A stretch of 64,000 bases of DNA, taken from the NCBI GenBank assembly GCA_016712595.1, contig JADJQT010000001.1, positions 1,795,501 through 1,859,500 on the forward strand, given 5' to 3'. Source of the DNA: Rhodospirillales bacterium (GTDB taxonomy: Bacteria; Pseudomonadota; Alphaproteobacteria; Rhodospirillales; Defluviicoccaceae). A program made the translations under genes and the position numbers. The notes below the pieces were generated by a model. It made no database searches. It was not told the DNA's origin and worked only from the letters and a program-made list of their open reading frames with translations. Positions 8,206 to 17,100 of the stretch are shown piece by piece (position 1 is the stretch's first letter; the number at the start of each line of letters is the position of its first letter).

Positions 8206-9332
8206 TAAGCAGGATTCCCTTGGGCGATCCACATATGGCAGGCTCTGGTGGAGGGATCACTGGATTTTGGTGTTGTCATGGCGGGCCGTCCTCGGGTAGT
8301 GACGACGGCGGAGCAGTGCGAGGAGTTGCGTGCGCTGGCCGGTTCGCCGGATCGGGCGGAAGCGGATCGGGCGCGGTCGATTTTGTTGTCGCTGCAGGGT
8401 TGGTCGAGCGCTCGGATTGCCGAAGCGTTTTCGGTCGAGCCGAACAGCGTGCGCCATTGGCGCTGGACGTTCGGTCGCGAGGGGTGGCGGGCCTGCGCGC
8501 CCGCAAGGCACCGGGGCCGGAGCCGGTGAAGGCGCGGGCGGCGCTGGCGGTGGTCTCGGCAGTGCTGACGGACGAGGTTGCCGATCGGCGGAACTGGACG
8601 CTGCCGCGGTTGCAGAACGAGATCGAGCGGCGCACCGGCGAGCGGATTTCCAAGTCGCGGCTGAGCGTGGTGATGCGCAAAAGGGGGCTTTCGCTGGCGG
8701 CGACCCCGGCACACGCTGAAGGGGCGGCAGGACGCCCAGGCCGTCGATCGCTCCGGCCTGCGGCTTCGTCTGCTGAAGCAGCAGGCCCAGGCCGGCGACC
8801 TCGTGCTGCTGTTCGAAGACGAGTCCGAGGCGCTCACCCATCCTTATCTCGCGCATGTGTGGGCCGGGCGCGGCGCCGACCTGCGCGTCGCAGCGCCCGG
8901 CCAGGCGCGCAAGGTGGCGATGATCGGCGCGCTCGACTTCGCGGCCGGCACGCTGGTCGTCGAGACCAGCCGGAGCAAGCGAAGCAGCGATTTCATCGCT
9001 CTGCTGACGCGGCTCGACGAGCTCCATGGCCCGCGCCCCGGCCGACCGACGAAGCCGGTCGTGCTCGTCATCGACAACGGTCCCATTCATACCAGCAAGG
9101 CGTCGCGTGCCGCCCTCGCCGCGCGGCCATGGCTGTGCGTCGAATGGCTGCCGAGGTACGCCCCCGAGTTGAACGACATCGAACATGCTTGGCGTGACCT
9201 GAAGCGGCATTTCCTCGCCCATCAGACCTTCCGAGACCTCGACCATCTCGACCGCGCCATCCATGCTGCCGTCACTGACCTCAACAACGAACGCCAATCC
9301 AAAACGTGTGCAAACCTACGAATCGCTGCTTA
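8206..9332 (+). mobile_element. IS630-family element, copy 1 (body 8208-9330, TA target duplicated)
   Basis: The ends are AGCAGGATTC at 8208 and GAATCGCTGCT ending at 9330, an imperfect inverted repeat, flanked by the TA dinucleotide at 8206-8207 and 9331-9332 that IS630 elements duplicate. A nearly identical copy lies at 32672-33795 in the opposite orientation. The length is 1123 bases. Joining the two flanks across one TA rebuilds a TAG stop codon for the minus-strand gene at 9330-9758. Confidence 0.9.
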
Positions 9333-9333
9333 G
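8278..9333 (+). pseudogene. IS630 transposase, copy 1, needing two frame changes
   Basis: From ATG 8278 the N-terminal helix-turn-helix part reads MAGRPRVVTTAEQCEELRAL ... SVRHWRWTFGREG. The frame then shifts at GAGGGGT near 8479-8485 to continue VAGLRARKAPGPEPVKARAAL ... RLSVVMRK, and shifts again at the A4G5 run 8679-8687 into the DDE part (LLFEDESE ... VLVIDNGPIHTSKA ... RYAPELNDIEHAWRDLK). The final stop TAG uses the duplicated target TA. The first site would fit a -1 slip. The second would need +1 in this copy, so this copy is probably dead. Confidence 0.85.
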
Positions 9334-9758
9334 CTGTAGTGACGCGATGAGCCCACGTAATACGCGATGGACAAGCGCTGTGCTGCACCGGGTCGTGCGG
9401 CCAAGGCATCCTTGAGGGTGACCTCGTATTCGGCGCGAGTGGGATCGTAGGTGCGTGGATCGCGGGCCAGAAACCAGTCGAGCGCGTCGTCCCAGAAACG
9501 TACGGTCCATCGGGGCAGAGCGCGTTTGATCGCCTGCGCCAAGGCGAGGCCATCAGCGGCAAAGCGAACAAAGTCGAAGCAAGATCCGCTGATGTCTTCG
9601 AAAGCCTGCGGATCGCAGGCCTCGTAGCGGTCGTTCCACGCGGCAAGGCGCGTTAACAGGTCATCGTCGATTGGCAGATGCCCGATCGCGCGTGCATCGG
9701 CGTCGGCAAGGAGAAAACCGTTAGCGGCGTAATCGGCGATAATGCGGACGGTCGGCAT
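9330..9758 (-). CDS. Hypothetical protein of 142 residues
   Basis: I do not recognise this family. The product starts MPTVRIIADYAANGFLLADADARAIG and has an acidic, aromatic-rich middle (FDFVRFAADGLALAQAIKRAL). It has no signal peptide or membrane segment. Its stop codon TAA is made from the TA target and first base of the IS630 element. Before insertion the stop was TAG at the same place, so the protein is unchanged. It stands alone next to the island boundary. Confidence 0.55.
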   Translation of the reverse strand: MPTVRIIADYAANGFLLADADARAIGHLPIDDDLLTRLAAWNDRYEACDPQAFEDISGSCFDFVRFAADGLALAQAIKRALPRWTVRFWDDALDWFLARDPRTYDPTRAEYEVTLKDALAARPGAAQRLSIAYYVGSSRHYS

Positions 9759-9865
9759 GCTCCCATCACGGCTCAGTACTCTTGCAGGCGAACGCAGGTC
9801 GTTATCACAAGTACTGTCGCGCAGAAAAAACTGCGAGGCAAGGCCCGGGGCTGTCTGGAACAGGG

Positions 9866-10583
9866 CTATCGCATTTGGCCGATGATGGATCTGGCGAAGT
9901 CATCGGGCCAGCCGGCGCGTTTTCGCTTGCGGCTGACGGCGAGCTTGGGTCGGGCGGTTTGCAGCAGGTTGAGGGTCAGCCGGCGCAGGATGGCGAGGTT
10001 TTCCGGGCCGTTGTCGGCGCGGTTGCGGGCGGTGTCCTCGTCGAAGGTGACGTCGAGGACCCAGTGGAGGCCGTTTTCGATGGCCCAGTGGGCGCGCACG
10101 GCGCGAGCGAAGTGTTCGGGAGTGAGGCGGGCGGCGGTGATCTCGTTCTCCCCGGCACCACCGCCCGCTGGCGCACGCTGAGCCGCGCGTCCGCGCCGAA
10201 GGCGGTCACCACATGCAGTGGCGAGCGGGCGGCGGCGCGGTCGAAGGAGCGGCGCAGCGTCTTGCCGTCGATAGCCAGCACCCCCGTCCCGTCGGCGCCG
10301 AGGTCGGCGAGAAACGCCGCGAAGGCCCGCGCGAAGGTCGCGGGGTCGGGAGCCGGAACACCCGGCTGAACGTGTCGTGGCTGGGCAAGCCGTTCTCCAG
10401 CCGCAGGAACTCGCGCAGGAGCGGCTCCCGGTCCTCGGCGAACTTGGCAAAGTCGACGCAGCTTTCCGCCCCGCACACCGACGCCACCAGCGCGATCGCC
10501 AGGATATCGAGCAGGTCGTGGCGCTGCGCATTGCCACGGCGCGGGTCCGGCATCTCCCGGAAGATCGTGATCAGAGACGGCAT
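9866..10583 (-). pseudogene. ISAs1-family transposase remnant with internal deletion and frameshift
   Basis: The start at ATG 10583 reads MPSLITIFREMPDPRRGNAQ and then CGAESCVDFAKFAEDRE, the ISAs1 N-terminal domain. A frameshift near 10345-10360 follows, then LGADGTGVLAIDGKTLRRSFD (first catalytic Asp region). Roughly 130 residues of the middle are then missing, joined at GENEITAA to RLTPEHFARAVRAHWAIENGLHWVLDV (the conserved C-terminal block with the catalytic Glu). Terminal repeats are not clear. The upstream edge touches the recombinase gene and seems to have replaced its last few codons. Confidence 0.85.
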
Positions 10584-10620
10584 GGGCTCCCTCCCAACGA
10601 AACCCATGACAGAATCCAAA

Positions 10621-12240
10621 TCATCCCCCCGCAACCAACGATACTTGCGCCCCCAAATCGGCGCGTTCGCCGGGCGATCTGCGCTTGTTCGCGGCAAACG
10701 TCAGCATCGCCGCCAGATCACCGCGCAACTCGATCGCCAGCTGGCCGCGCTCCGGCACCAGCGTCACCCGCTCGATCAGCGAGCGCAGCAGCGCAAGCGC
10801 CTCGGCCTTCGCGGCCTCGTCGGCCAGCACCTCATGCAAGCCGCCGATCCGTTGCCGCCAGATCTCGGCCATGTTCGGATGCAACAGCGGCGGCGGCTCG
10901 TGCGCGTTGGCCAGCTTCGAGGCCAGCTCGGCCTTACGCGCCTCCAGTTGCTCGATCTTGTCCTTCACCTTCAGAGCGTCCACGCCCTTGCAGATTGCCT
11001 CGACGAGCCGGTCGAGTTCGCGGTCGATGCGCGGCAGCTCCGCTTCCCACGCCGCCTGCGATGCCCGCTCTTCCATCCGCAGCCGGTTGATCTCCGCCGT
11101 GAACTCCGCGCAGAACTCGCGGAACAGCACCGGCTGCATTAAGTGCGTCCGCAGCCCACTCAGCACCGACGCCTCCAGCGCGTCGCGCCGAATGTTGAGC
11201 CGGTTGTTGCAGGTGCCCTTGTTCCGCGCGGTCGCGCAGCCGAGCAGGTGCTCGGAGATTAGGGTGTAGCCACCACCGCAGCAGCCGCACTTCGCCAGCC
11301 CGGCCAGCAGGTGCTTCGGCCGACGACGGCTGTTCATCGGGTTCGGGTTGGTCTTGTCCTTCGGCGTGTAGGCGAGCGCACGCTGCCGTTCCTTCACCCG
11401 CTTCCACAGCGCGTCATCGACGATGCGCAGCTCGGGCACATCCTGAATGACCCACTCGTGTTCGGGATTGAGGCGGGACACCCGCTTGCCGGTCTCCGGG
11501 TCCTTGACGAACCGCTGCCGGTTCCACACCAGCCGGCCAATGTACAGCTCGTTGTTGAGGACGCCATTGCCGCGCTTCGGGTTGCCGTGAATGGTCGATG
11601 GTCCCCAGGAATTGCCGAACGGCCCCACTACGCCGTCCCGGTTCAACGCCCAGGCGATCGCTCGCGACGACTTTCCGTCCGCGTATTCGCGGAAGATGCG
11701 ACGGACGACTTCGGCTTGCGTCTCGTCGATAATCCTTTCGCCGCAGATGGGGTCGCCGGCCTCGTCCGTCTTGCGCACGGCCTTGTAGCCGTAGCAGAGT
11801 CCGCCGCCTGACTTACCGGCCTCGATCCGGCCGCGCAGCCCGCGCCGTGTCTTGTCCGCCAGGTCCTTGAGGTACAGCGCCCCCATCGTGCCCTTAAGGC
11901 CGATGTGCAGTTCGTTGATCTCGCCCTCGGACAAGGTGACAATCCGCACTCCCACAAAACGCAGCCGCTTGTAAATCCCGGCGATGTCCTCCTGATCGCG
12001 AGACAGACGGTCGAGGCTTTCGGTCAGGATGACGTCGAATTGGCGACGGCCGGCGTCCGCCATCAGCGCCTGAATGCCGGGGCGAATTAGCGAGGCGCCG
12101 GAAATCGCGTGATCGGCGTACTCCTCGACAATCGACCAGTCGTTGCGCTCGGCATGCAGCCGGCACAGCCGCATCTGATCCGCAATCGAGGCATCCTTCT
12201 GATTGTCGCTCGAGTATCTGGCATAGATAGCGGCACGCAT
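10621..12240 (-). CDS. Large serine recombinase (site-specific integrase)
   Basis: This 539-residue protein has an N-terminal resolvase domain (MRAAIYARYSSDNQKDASIADQ; Ser10/11 of YARYSSDNQ is the nucleophile position; later LDRLSRDQEDIAGI), a recombinase domain (SSRAIAWALNRDGV), a zinc-ribbon (KCGCCGGGYTLISEHLLGCATA) and a coiled coil (about 390-470). Such enzymes integrate and excise prophages and mobile islands. The C-terminus ends in LVAGG where the ISAs1 remnant begins, so the last residues may be altered. ATG 12240 directly follows the TAG of a 35-codon upstream gene, so the two are coupled. Confidence 0.9.
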   Translation of the reverse strand: MRAAIYARYSSDNQKDASIADQMRLCRLHAERNDWSIVEEYADHAISGASLIRPGIQALMADAGRRQFDVILTESLDRLSRDQEDIAGIYKRLRFVGVRIVTLSEGEINELHIGLKGTMGALYLKDLADKTRRGLRGRIEAGKSGGGLCYGYKAVRKTDEAGDPICGERIIDETQAEVVRRIFREYADGKSSRAIAWALNRDGVVGPFGNSWGPSTIHGNPKRGNGVLNNELYIGRLVWNRQRFVKDPETGKRVSRLNPEHEWVIQDVPELRIVDDALWKRVKERQRALAYTPKDKTNPNPMNSRRRPKHLLAGLAKCGCCGGGYTLISEHLLGCATARNKGTCNNRLNIRRDALEASVLSGLRTHLMQPVLFREFCAEFTAEINRLRMEERASQAAWEAELPRIDRELDRLVEAICKGVDALKVKDKIEQLEARKAELASKLANAHEPPPLLHPNMAEIWRQRIGGLHEVLADEAAKAEALALLRSLIERVTLVPERGQLAIELRGDLAAMLTFAANKRRSPGERADLGAQVSLVAGG

Positions 12241-12348
12241 CTACTTTCTCTGCTTGTGCCGCAGGTACCATTCTCGGGCTGCCTGCCTTGCTAGCAGGTG
12301 TGTCAACTGTACGAGTCTGGCATCCGGCGGCGTGGTGTCCTTGGACAT
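12241..12348 (-). CDS. Small protein encoded directly upstream of the serine recombinase
   Basis: ATG 12348 opens a 35-residue frame (MSKDTTPPDARLVQLTHLLA ... REWYLRHKQRK), whose TAG is immediately followed by the recombinase ATG with no gap. The small basic, helical protein and its coupling suggest a partner or regulator of the recombinase. I know of no family assignment. A longer in-frame start at 12447 exists, but that stretch is compositionally unlike the rest. Confidence 0.5.
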   Translation of the reverse strand: MSKDTTPPDARLVQLTHLLARQAAREWYLRHKQRK

Positions 12349-12530
12349 ACTAGCCGCTTCCGCCGTGCCATGTAACTCACCTTCGCCGACATCCGTTTCA
12401 GCCTGATGTTCTCCGCCGGACCGTTTGGGCTCTACCGGGCGCCGCATGAACGGGTCTCTAGCGAGCGCATGAAAACCGCGTGCACAATTGACGCCTTGTC
12501 AAATATGGCCCATATGAACCAATATGGTGT

Positions 12531-13238
12531 ATGGGACGCGCATTTGATCAACATCTGCCACGCGACGAAGGCCTGTCGCTCAGCGATGCGATCGAGAAAT
12601 ACTCCGATCCCGCCTTGTGGGACGCGTACGTGCAGGCATTCCATGCGGCGGCGGGCAAGCACCGGCAAACGCTTATTGTCTCGGGCGGTGCGTGGCCGTC
12701 CGTAGACCAGGACACATATTCCCGGGTACACAGAGTTAATTGGCTGGTCCGTGCCTCCGAGCGAGCTTGGGGCGCGCTCCTCGCTGACTTCATCGGCCGC
12801 CTGCGGACGGGTAGGTTGGTCGCTTCGGGCTATCCAGTACCGCTGGGATCCGAAATTTGCCGGAAGGTTATCCCGGGCGATCTGTGGGACGTCCTGTGTC
12901 CAAAATTCGGCCTTTGCGGCGCACGCGGCGGCGGTCTCGAGTTCGTGGCAGTGCGGGTATTCGAGCCCTCGGAAGCCGTTGCCACAGCGGAAGCCCCCAA
13001 CGTGTCCGCGCATTATAGCAAGGTGGCGCGGCGCCCCGGTCGACCCACGATTATGCCGGAGATCATCGCCGAACTGCAGCTGCGTGCTGCGCGCCGAGAA
13101 CTCGCCGCTACAGTCACAGAGGAAGCTCGGTACTTGCAAGAATGGGCGGGGCACTCGCTTCCAGGTCATAATGTTCCAACAGTCAAATCGATCGTTGGCA
13201 AGATAGGACCCGTATACAGGAAATTGTCAGCCGAATAA
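12531..13238 (+). CDS. Hypothetical island protein of 235 residues
   Basis: Not recognised. The sequence is mixed alpha/beta without membrane segments or a signal peptide. The last third (RRPGRPTIMPEIIAELQLRA ... PTVKSIVGKIGPVYRKLSAE) looks like a small helical DNA-binding tail of the type found in phage and plasmid proteins. It is divergent from the recombinase and upstream of the primase, which fits an accessory or regulatory gene of the mobile island. Confidence 0.5.
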   Translation: MGRAFDQHLPRDEGLSLSDAIEKYSDPALWDAYVQAFHAAAGKHRQTLIVSGGAWPSVDQDTYSRVHRVNWLVRASERAWGALLADFIGRLRTGRLVASGYPVPLGSEICRKVIPGDLWDVLCPKFGLCGARGGGLEFVAVRVFEPSEAVATAEAPNVSAHYSKVARRPGRPTIMPEIIAELQLRAARRELAATVTEEARYLQEWAGHSLPGHNVPTVKSIVGKIGPVYRKLSAE

Positions 13239-13477
13239 TCAGCCTTAAACGAAAGCTGGAAAATGATTTTCGGCGACTTTTATGGCGCTTTTTAGCGCTT
13301 CTGTAGGAGCGTAAAACAGCCCTCGGTCAGTAGGACGAGGGTCATGACGAATAGATTCAATGCTGCTGTTTGCGGCTGCGGTGTCAGCCCGGTAAAACAA
13401 CTGCGCGCCTCGCCCGATCGCCGATTTGCTGTCATCGGCAGACGACACTTGCAGCCACTGTCAGCGGCGAGGGCGGC

Positions 13478-15049
13478 ATGAGCGATCCCGACGACGATGA
13501 CGAAGACGGGCGTTCCCGCGAGGCGAGGGTCGTCGAAGGGATCAACGATGCGCCGGAATTGCCGCCGATCGAAAGCCCGGACGAGCTGCCCTACGGCCAG
13601 TGGGACGGCGATGTCGACAGCTATTGCGCCTGGCGGACGCTAAACGACCTCGGCAATGCCCGGCGTCTGCAGGCACGGTTCGGCCAGGACTGCTGTTCCG
13701 TCCATGGCCTCGGTTGGCACGCGTGGCACGAAGGCCGTTGGAACCGCGAGGATGGCGAAGACCGGGCGCAGGTCGCGGCGCAGAACACGGCCAACGCGAT
13801 CCGCGGCGAGAGCCGCAAGCTGATGGGTGAACATCCCGAGCGCGCCAAGGCACTGCTGACGCACGCTCGGCGATCCGGATCGTCCTGGGCGATCAGCGCG
13901 ATGCTGCGCGAGGCGCGCCCGCATCTGAACGTGCCCTTGGCGGCACTCGACGCACGGCCAGAACTCGCCAACGTCAAGAATGGCACGATGGAACTCGACC
14001 GCGATCTTCGCTGTCGCCCGCACCGACGGGAAGATTATCTAACGAAGCTGATGCCGATTCGATACGATCCGGACGCGGGTTTTCCTGTTTTTCGCGAATT
14101 CCTCGCCACAATTCTTCCGAACGTCCGGGTCCGCGAGTTTCTGCAACGGTGGTTCGGCTACTGCGTGACCGGTTATACGCATGAGCAACTGATTGTGATG
14201 TTTCACGGTGCAGGAGCAAACGGCAAGTCGACGTTGCTGGATACGTTGCGCTTCGTTATGGGCGATTACGTGCAGATTTTGCCGTTCGCGTCGTTGCTGC
14301 AGGACGATCGCAAGCGCGGCTCGGAACCGTCGCCGGATATCGCCCGGTTGCCCGGTGTGCGGCTGGTGACAGCATCCGAACCCGAACTCGGCCGGGCGTT
14401 TTCGGAGGCGGTCATCAAGACGTTGACGGGGGAAAGCACCATCCTGGCGCGGCACCTGCGCGAGGGCTTCTTCGAGTTCGCTCCGCAGTTTAAGCTGGTC
14501 GTCAGCTGCAACAACCGCCCGAAGGTGCGTGGACAGGACGAGGGCACCTGGCGGCGGCTTCTGCTGGTGCCGTTCGACCAGACGATCCCCCCGGAGGAGC
14601 GAGACAAGCGACTGCTGCAGCGGCTGCGCGCGGAAGCGCCAGGCGTTTTGAATTGGCTCCTCGAGGGCGCGCGGCTGTACCTCGCGGACGGGTTGAACAT
14701 CCCCGGCGAAGTGCGGGCGGCGACGTCTGATTACCGCATCGAAAGCGATCCGCTCCGCCCGTTCCTTAGCGAGTGGTGCGTTCGCGGCCCGGGGGTCGGC
14801 AACGTTCGCGCAAAGCGTCTCTACCGGGCGTATGTGCTCTGGTGCGATGAGCAGGCGCGCGATCCGATTTCACAGACCCGCTTTGGGCTGAGCCTGGGCG
14901 ATATGGGCGTCGCGAAATGGTTGTCCAACGGCGTGTACTATCTTGATATTGCGCTCAACGAGATGGCGGCGGCGATCGTCGAGGCGGACGACGCCCGCCG
15001 CAACGAACATGGCGGGCATCGCGCCGCAGTTCCGGCGGAGAACGGTTGA
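13478..15049 (+). CDS. Phage/plasmid P4-type primase-helicase (superfamily 3)
   Basis: The start at ATG 13478 follows a GAGGGCGG ribosome site and gives 523 residues. A D5-like N-terminal domain (residues about 150-260) is followed by an SF3 helicase with Walker A HGAGANGKSTLLDTL, Walker B-like LPGVRLVTASEPELG, a sensor FKLVVSCNNRPKV and TWRRLLLVPF, all typical of the P4 alpha/D5 family. The protein opens a replication origin and unwinds DNA for phage or plasmid replication. An iteron-like, AT-richer region follows directly (15050-15340), which fits a replication module. Confidence 0.88.
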   Translation: MSDPDDDDEDGRSREARVVEGINDAPELPPIESPDELPYGQWDGDVDSYCAWRTLNDLGNARRLQARFGQDCCSVHGLGWHAWHEGRWNREDGEDRAQVAAQNTANAIRGESRKLMGEHPERAKALLTHARRSGSSWAISAMLREARPHLNVPLAALDARPELANVKNGTMELDRDLRCRPHRREDYLTKLMPIRYDPDAGFPVFREFLATILPNVRVREFLQRWFGYCVTGYTHEQLIVMFHGAGANGKSTLLDTLRFVMGDYVQILPFASLLQDDRKRGSEPSPDIARLPGVRLVTASEPELGRAFSEAVIKTLTGESTILARHLREGFFEFAPQFKLVVSCNNRPKVRGQDEGTWRRLLLVPFDQTIPPEERDKRLLQRLRAEAPGVLNWLLEGARLYLADGLNIPGEVRAATSDYRIESDPLRPFLSEWCVRGPGVGNVRAKRLYRAYVLWCDEQARDPISQTRFGLSLGDMGVAKWLSNGVYYLDIALNEMAAAIVEADDARRNEHGGHRAAVPAENG

Positions 15050-15340
15050 AGCTCGCTCGTGCGCGAGCGCAAGTCTTTGACTTGCCAAAAACTCTTGAAC
15101 GGTTGGAGGCGTTGGAAGAGTTGGCTTCCGTGACGCCTGCCCGGTAAGCCATTGATCTTCCAGCATACTGTGAAAGGTTGGAAGGGATGGAAGGGCTGTG
15201 ACGCCCTACGTATTAGGCGCGCATACGTAATATGTATGTAACTAAAACCTTTCCAACGCTTCCAACCCATAAAGCAAGTTATAGATTACAACGGGATAAC
15301 GTGGAAGGGTTGTGGAGTAAAACCCTTGCAGCTCTTCTAA
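15050..15340 (+). repeat. Iteron-like direct and inverted repeats after the primase gene; candidate replication origin
   Basis: The motif GGTTGGAAG and variants recur at about 15110, 15175 and 15300 on the plus strand, and inverted as TTCCAAC/CTTCCAACC at 15250-15270. The words GTGACGCC recur at 15130 and 15199. A stem TACGTAT/ATACGTA is at 15207-15229 and a GCTCGC/GCGAGC stem begins at 15051. The stretch 15220-15300 is AT-rich. Clustered iterons next to a P4-type primase are the usual layout of a mobile-element origin. The function is inferred. Confidence 0.5.
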
Positions 15341-15502
15341 CCCTAGAAGGAAAGCTTATCCGTCAAAGGCGTGGAGCGAAAAGGAACAAATGAACATCCG
15401 AGAATACCGAAGGCGAAGCGGCGGATCGAGCCTTAGGACGGGTATCCCGAACGGATCAACGAAGGATCCGACAGCGGCGATGGTCCGGTTGATCTGGCCG
15501 TA

Positions 15503-15589
15503 GGTACTTCCCGGCGCCTTCGCAACACGGGGCGATTAAGCGCGGCATAGCGCCAGCGATAGGCGCCGAATTTGGGTTGCCGGCTAGCC
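15503..15589. repeat. 87-base sequence with a diverged second copy at 47096-47182
   Basis: Both segments start with GGTACTYCC, share AACACGGGGCG and GCGCGGCA, and end with TTTGGGTTGCCGGC-AGCC. No transposase in the window explains both copies. It may be the end of an unrecognised mobile element. No gene is visible between 15341 and 15622. Confidence 0.5.
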
Positions 15590-15622
15590 ATGCCGCCGAC
15601 GCATCTCTCCGGAATGCCGACG

Positions 15623-15836
15623 ATGACCAATGTGCGGTTTCAGCCCGAGGCGATCGAGCGGATGGCGATCCGAAATCATCGCCGGTCACGGCCGGCATCT
15701 GGCGGCGCGCCTGCCGGGGCTGCGGGAAGTCCCGGTAATCCGCTTGGCCCATCTCTCGCCGCTGCCGGCGGCGGAGTATGCGACGTCCGGCGCGCGCGGC
15801 AACGGCAGGGGCAAGGCGATTGCCGCGGCCGGCTAG
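15623..15836 (+). pseudogene. ParB-like nuclease-domain protein remnant
   Basis: ATG 15623 opens MTNVRFQPEAIERMAIR, the usual start of phage and plasmid ParB-like proteins fused to or paired with DNA methylases. After a junction near 15673 and a frame change it continues EIIAGHGRHLAARLPGLREV, matching the ParB GIIAGHGR motif, then VPVIRLAHLS. About 45 residues between these parts are missing. The IS630 element starts exactly at the TAG end. A DNA methylase lacking its N-terminus lies beyond the IS cluster at 18275. Confidence 0.65.
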
Positions 15837-16804
15837 AGCGATTTCACGATGACTGTCGATATCCGCAATTGGTGATGTAGTTTGTGCATTCCCTGGAGGA
15901 GAAGCTGTCGAGGAGGCTTCTGATTTTGGTCCAGAGGTCGTTGATGGTGCGGGCAGCGGCAGTTCTGAGGAGTTGCTTGAGCTTGGCGAAGACCTGCTCG
16001 ATGGGATTGAGGTCCGGAGAATAGGGTGGCAGGTAGAGGACGCTGGCGCCACGGCTTCGATCGCTTGGCGGACACCTTCGACCTTGTGCGCGCCGAGATT
16101 GTCCATGACGACGACGCCGCCTTCGGCGAGGCATGGAGCCAGAACCTCCTCGACGTAAGTGCGAAAGACGCGTCCGTTAATGGCGCCGTCGATGACGAAA
16201 GGGGCGGTGATGCCGTTGCTGCGCAGGGCGGCGACGAAGGTCGAGGTTTTCCAGTGGCCGTGCGGGACGGCGGCGCGCAGCCGCTGGCCGCGCCGGCAAC
16301 GCCCGCAGGTGCGTGCCATGTTGGTGGTCGCCCAGGTCTCGTCGATGAACACCAGGCGTGCGGGGTTCAGTTTCGGCTGCCGCTGTCGCCAGGCGTCGCC
16401 GGCGGCGGCAACGTCAGCGCGCTCCTGCTCGGCGGCATGCCGCGGTTTTTTTTGAGCGTCAGCCCGAGCCGGTCGAGGGTATTCCACAGCCCACCGATGC
16501 TGGTGGTAACGCCGTGCTTTTCCGAAAGCCAGGCGCGCAGCTCGGCCAGCGTCACGTCGGGCCGCGCCGCGACCTCAGCGCTGATCGCCTCGTGGTGGAC
16601 CGCCAGCTTGCGGGCAAGATGGCAGCGCTGCGGCCGCGCCGTCGTCTCGCCGGTCCGCATCCGCCGCAGCCGCGCCTTGTAGATGTAAGACACGCTCACC
16701 CGGAACAGCGCCGCCGCGTCGGCTGCCGTCATCCCGCCATCGACCGCCGCCAGCACCCGCTCGCGCAGGTCCTGCGAATACGACTGCCCTCGACGCCAAC
16801 CCAT
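15834..16804 (-). mobile_element. IS630-family element, second type, degenerate
   Basis: The 3' end starts at the TA of 15834-15835 with GAGCGATTTCACG. The transposase reads from ATG 16804 (MGWRRGQSYSQDLRERVLAAV, helix-turn-helix) to TGA 15844. It needs a -1 slip in an eight-A run near 16443-16450, after LTLKK, to enter the DDE part (LVFIDETWATTNMART ... VVVMDNLGAHKV). A second break near 16050 comes before LYLPPYSPDLNPIEQVFAKL. The A8 slip could be programmed; the second break is decay. No matching right-hand terminus was found, so the 5' end is probably lost. Confidence 0.82.
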
Positions 16805-17100
16805 CGCCGCCTCCGGCCCACCAAAACCGGAAACCGATGAACGTATGGCCCGCCCCGTCCGCAAGGGGTGTTTCGGACTTTGGCGCTGTCCAGTCTGCGT
16901 CAACGTATCCGGTCTCGGGTTTTGCCCGGCCAAGATGGAGATCCGCGCAGCTTGGTCCTCATAATCACAACGGCCTCGATCGACCGTTCAATGGGCCAGG
17001 GTTACAGGCTGCCGTTCGACTGTCAGGCCATCTTCCTTTCCACCACCCGCAGACACCGTCGGCCGGTCGTCACTGCGACGCGCGTACCGTCCCCGGATCT

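Noticed and set aside
10213..11142. Open frame of 309 codons on the plus strand
   Set aside because: Antisense to the serine recombinase and ISAs1 remnant, with arginine-rich nonsense composition.
14938..15270. Minus-strand frame with repeated Gln-Pro-Phe words
   Set aside because: The peptide repeats simply reflect the iteron-like DNA repeats and run into the primase gene on the opposite strand.
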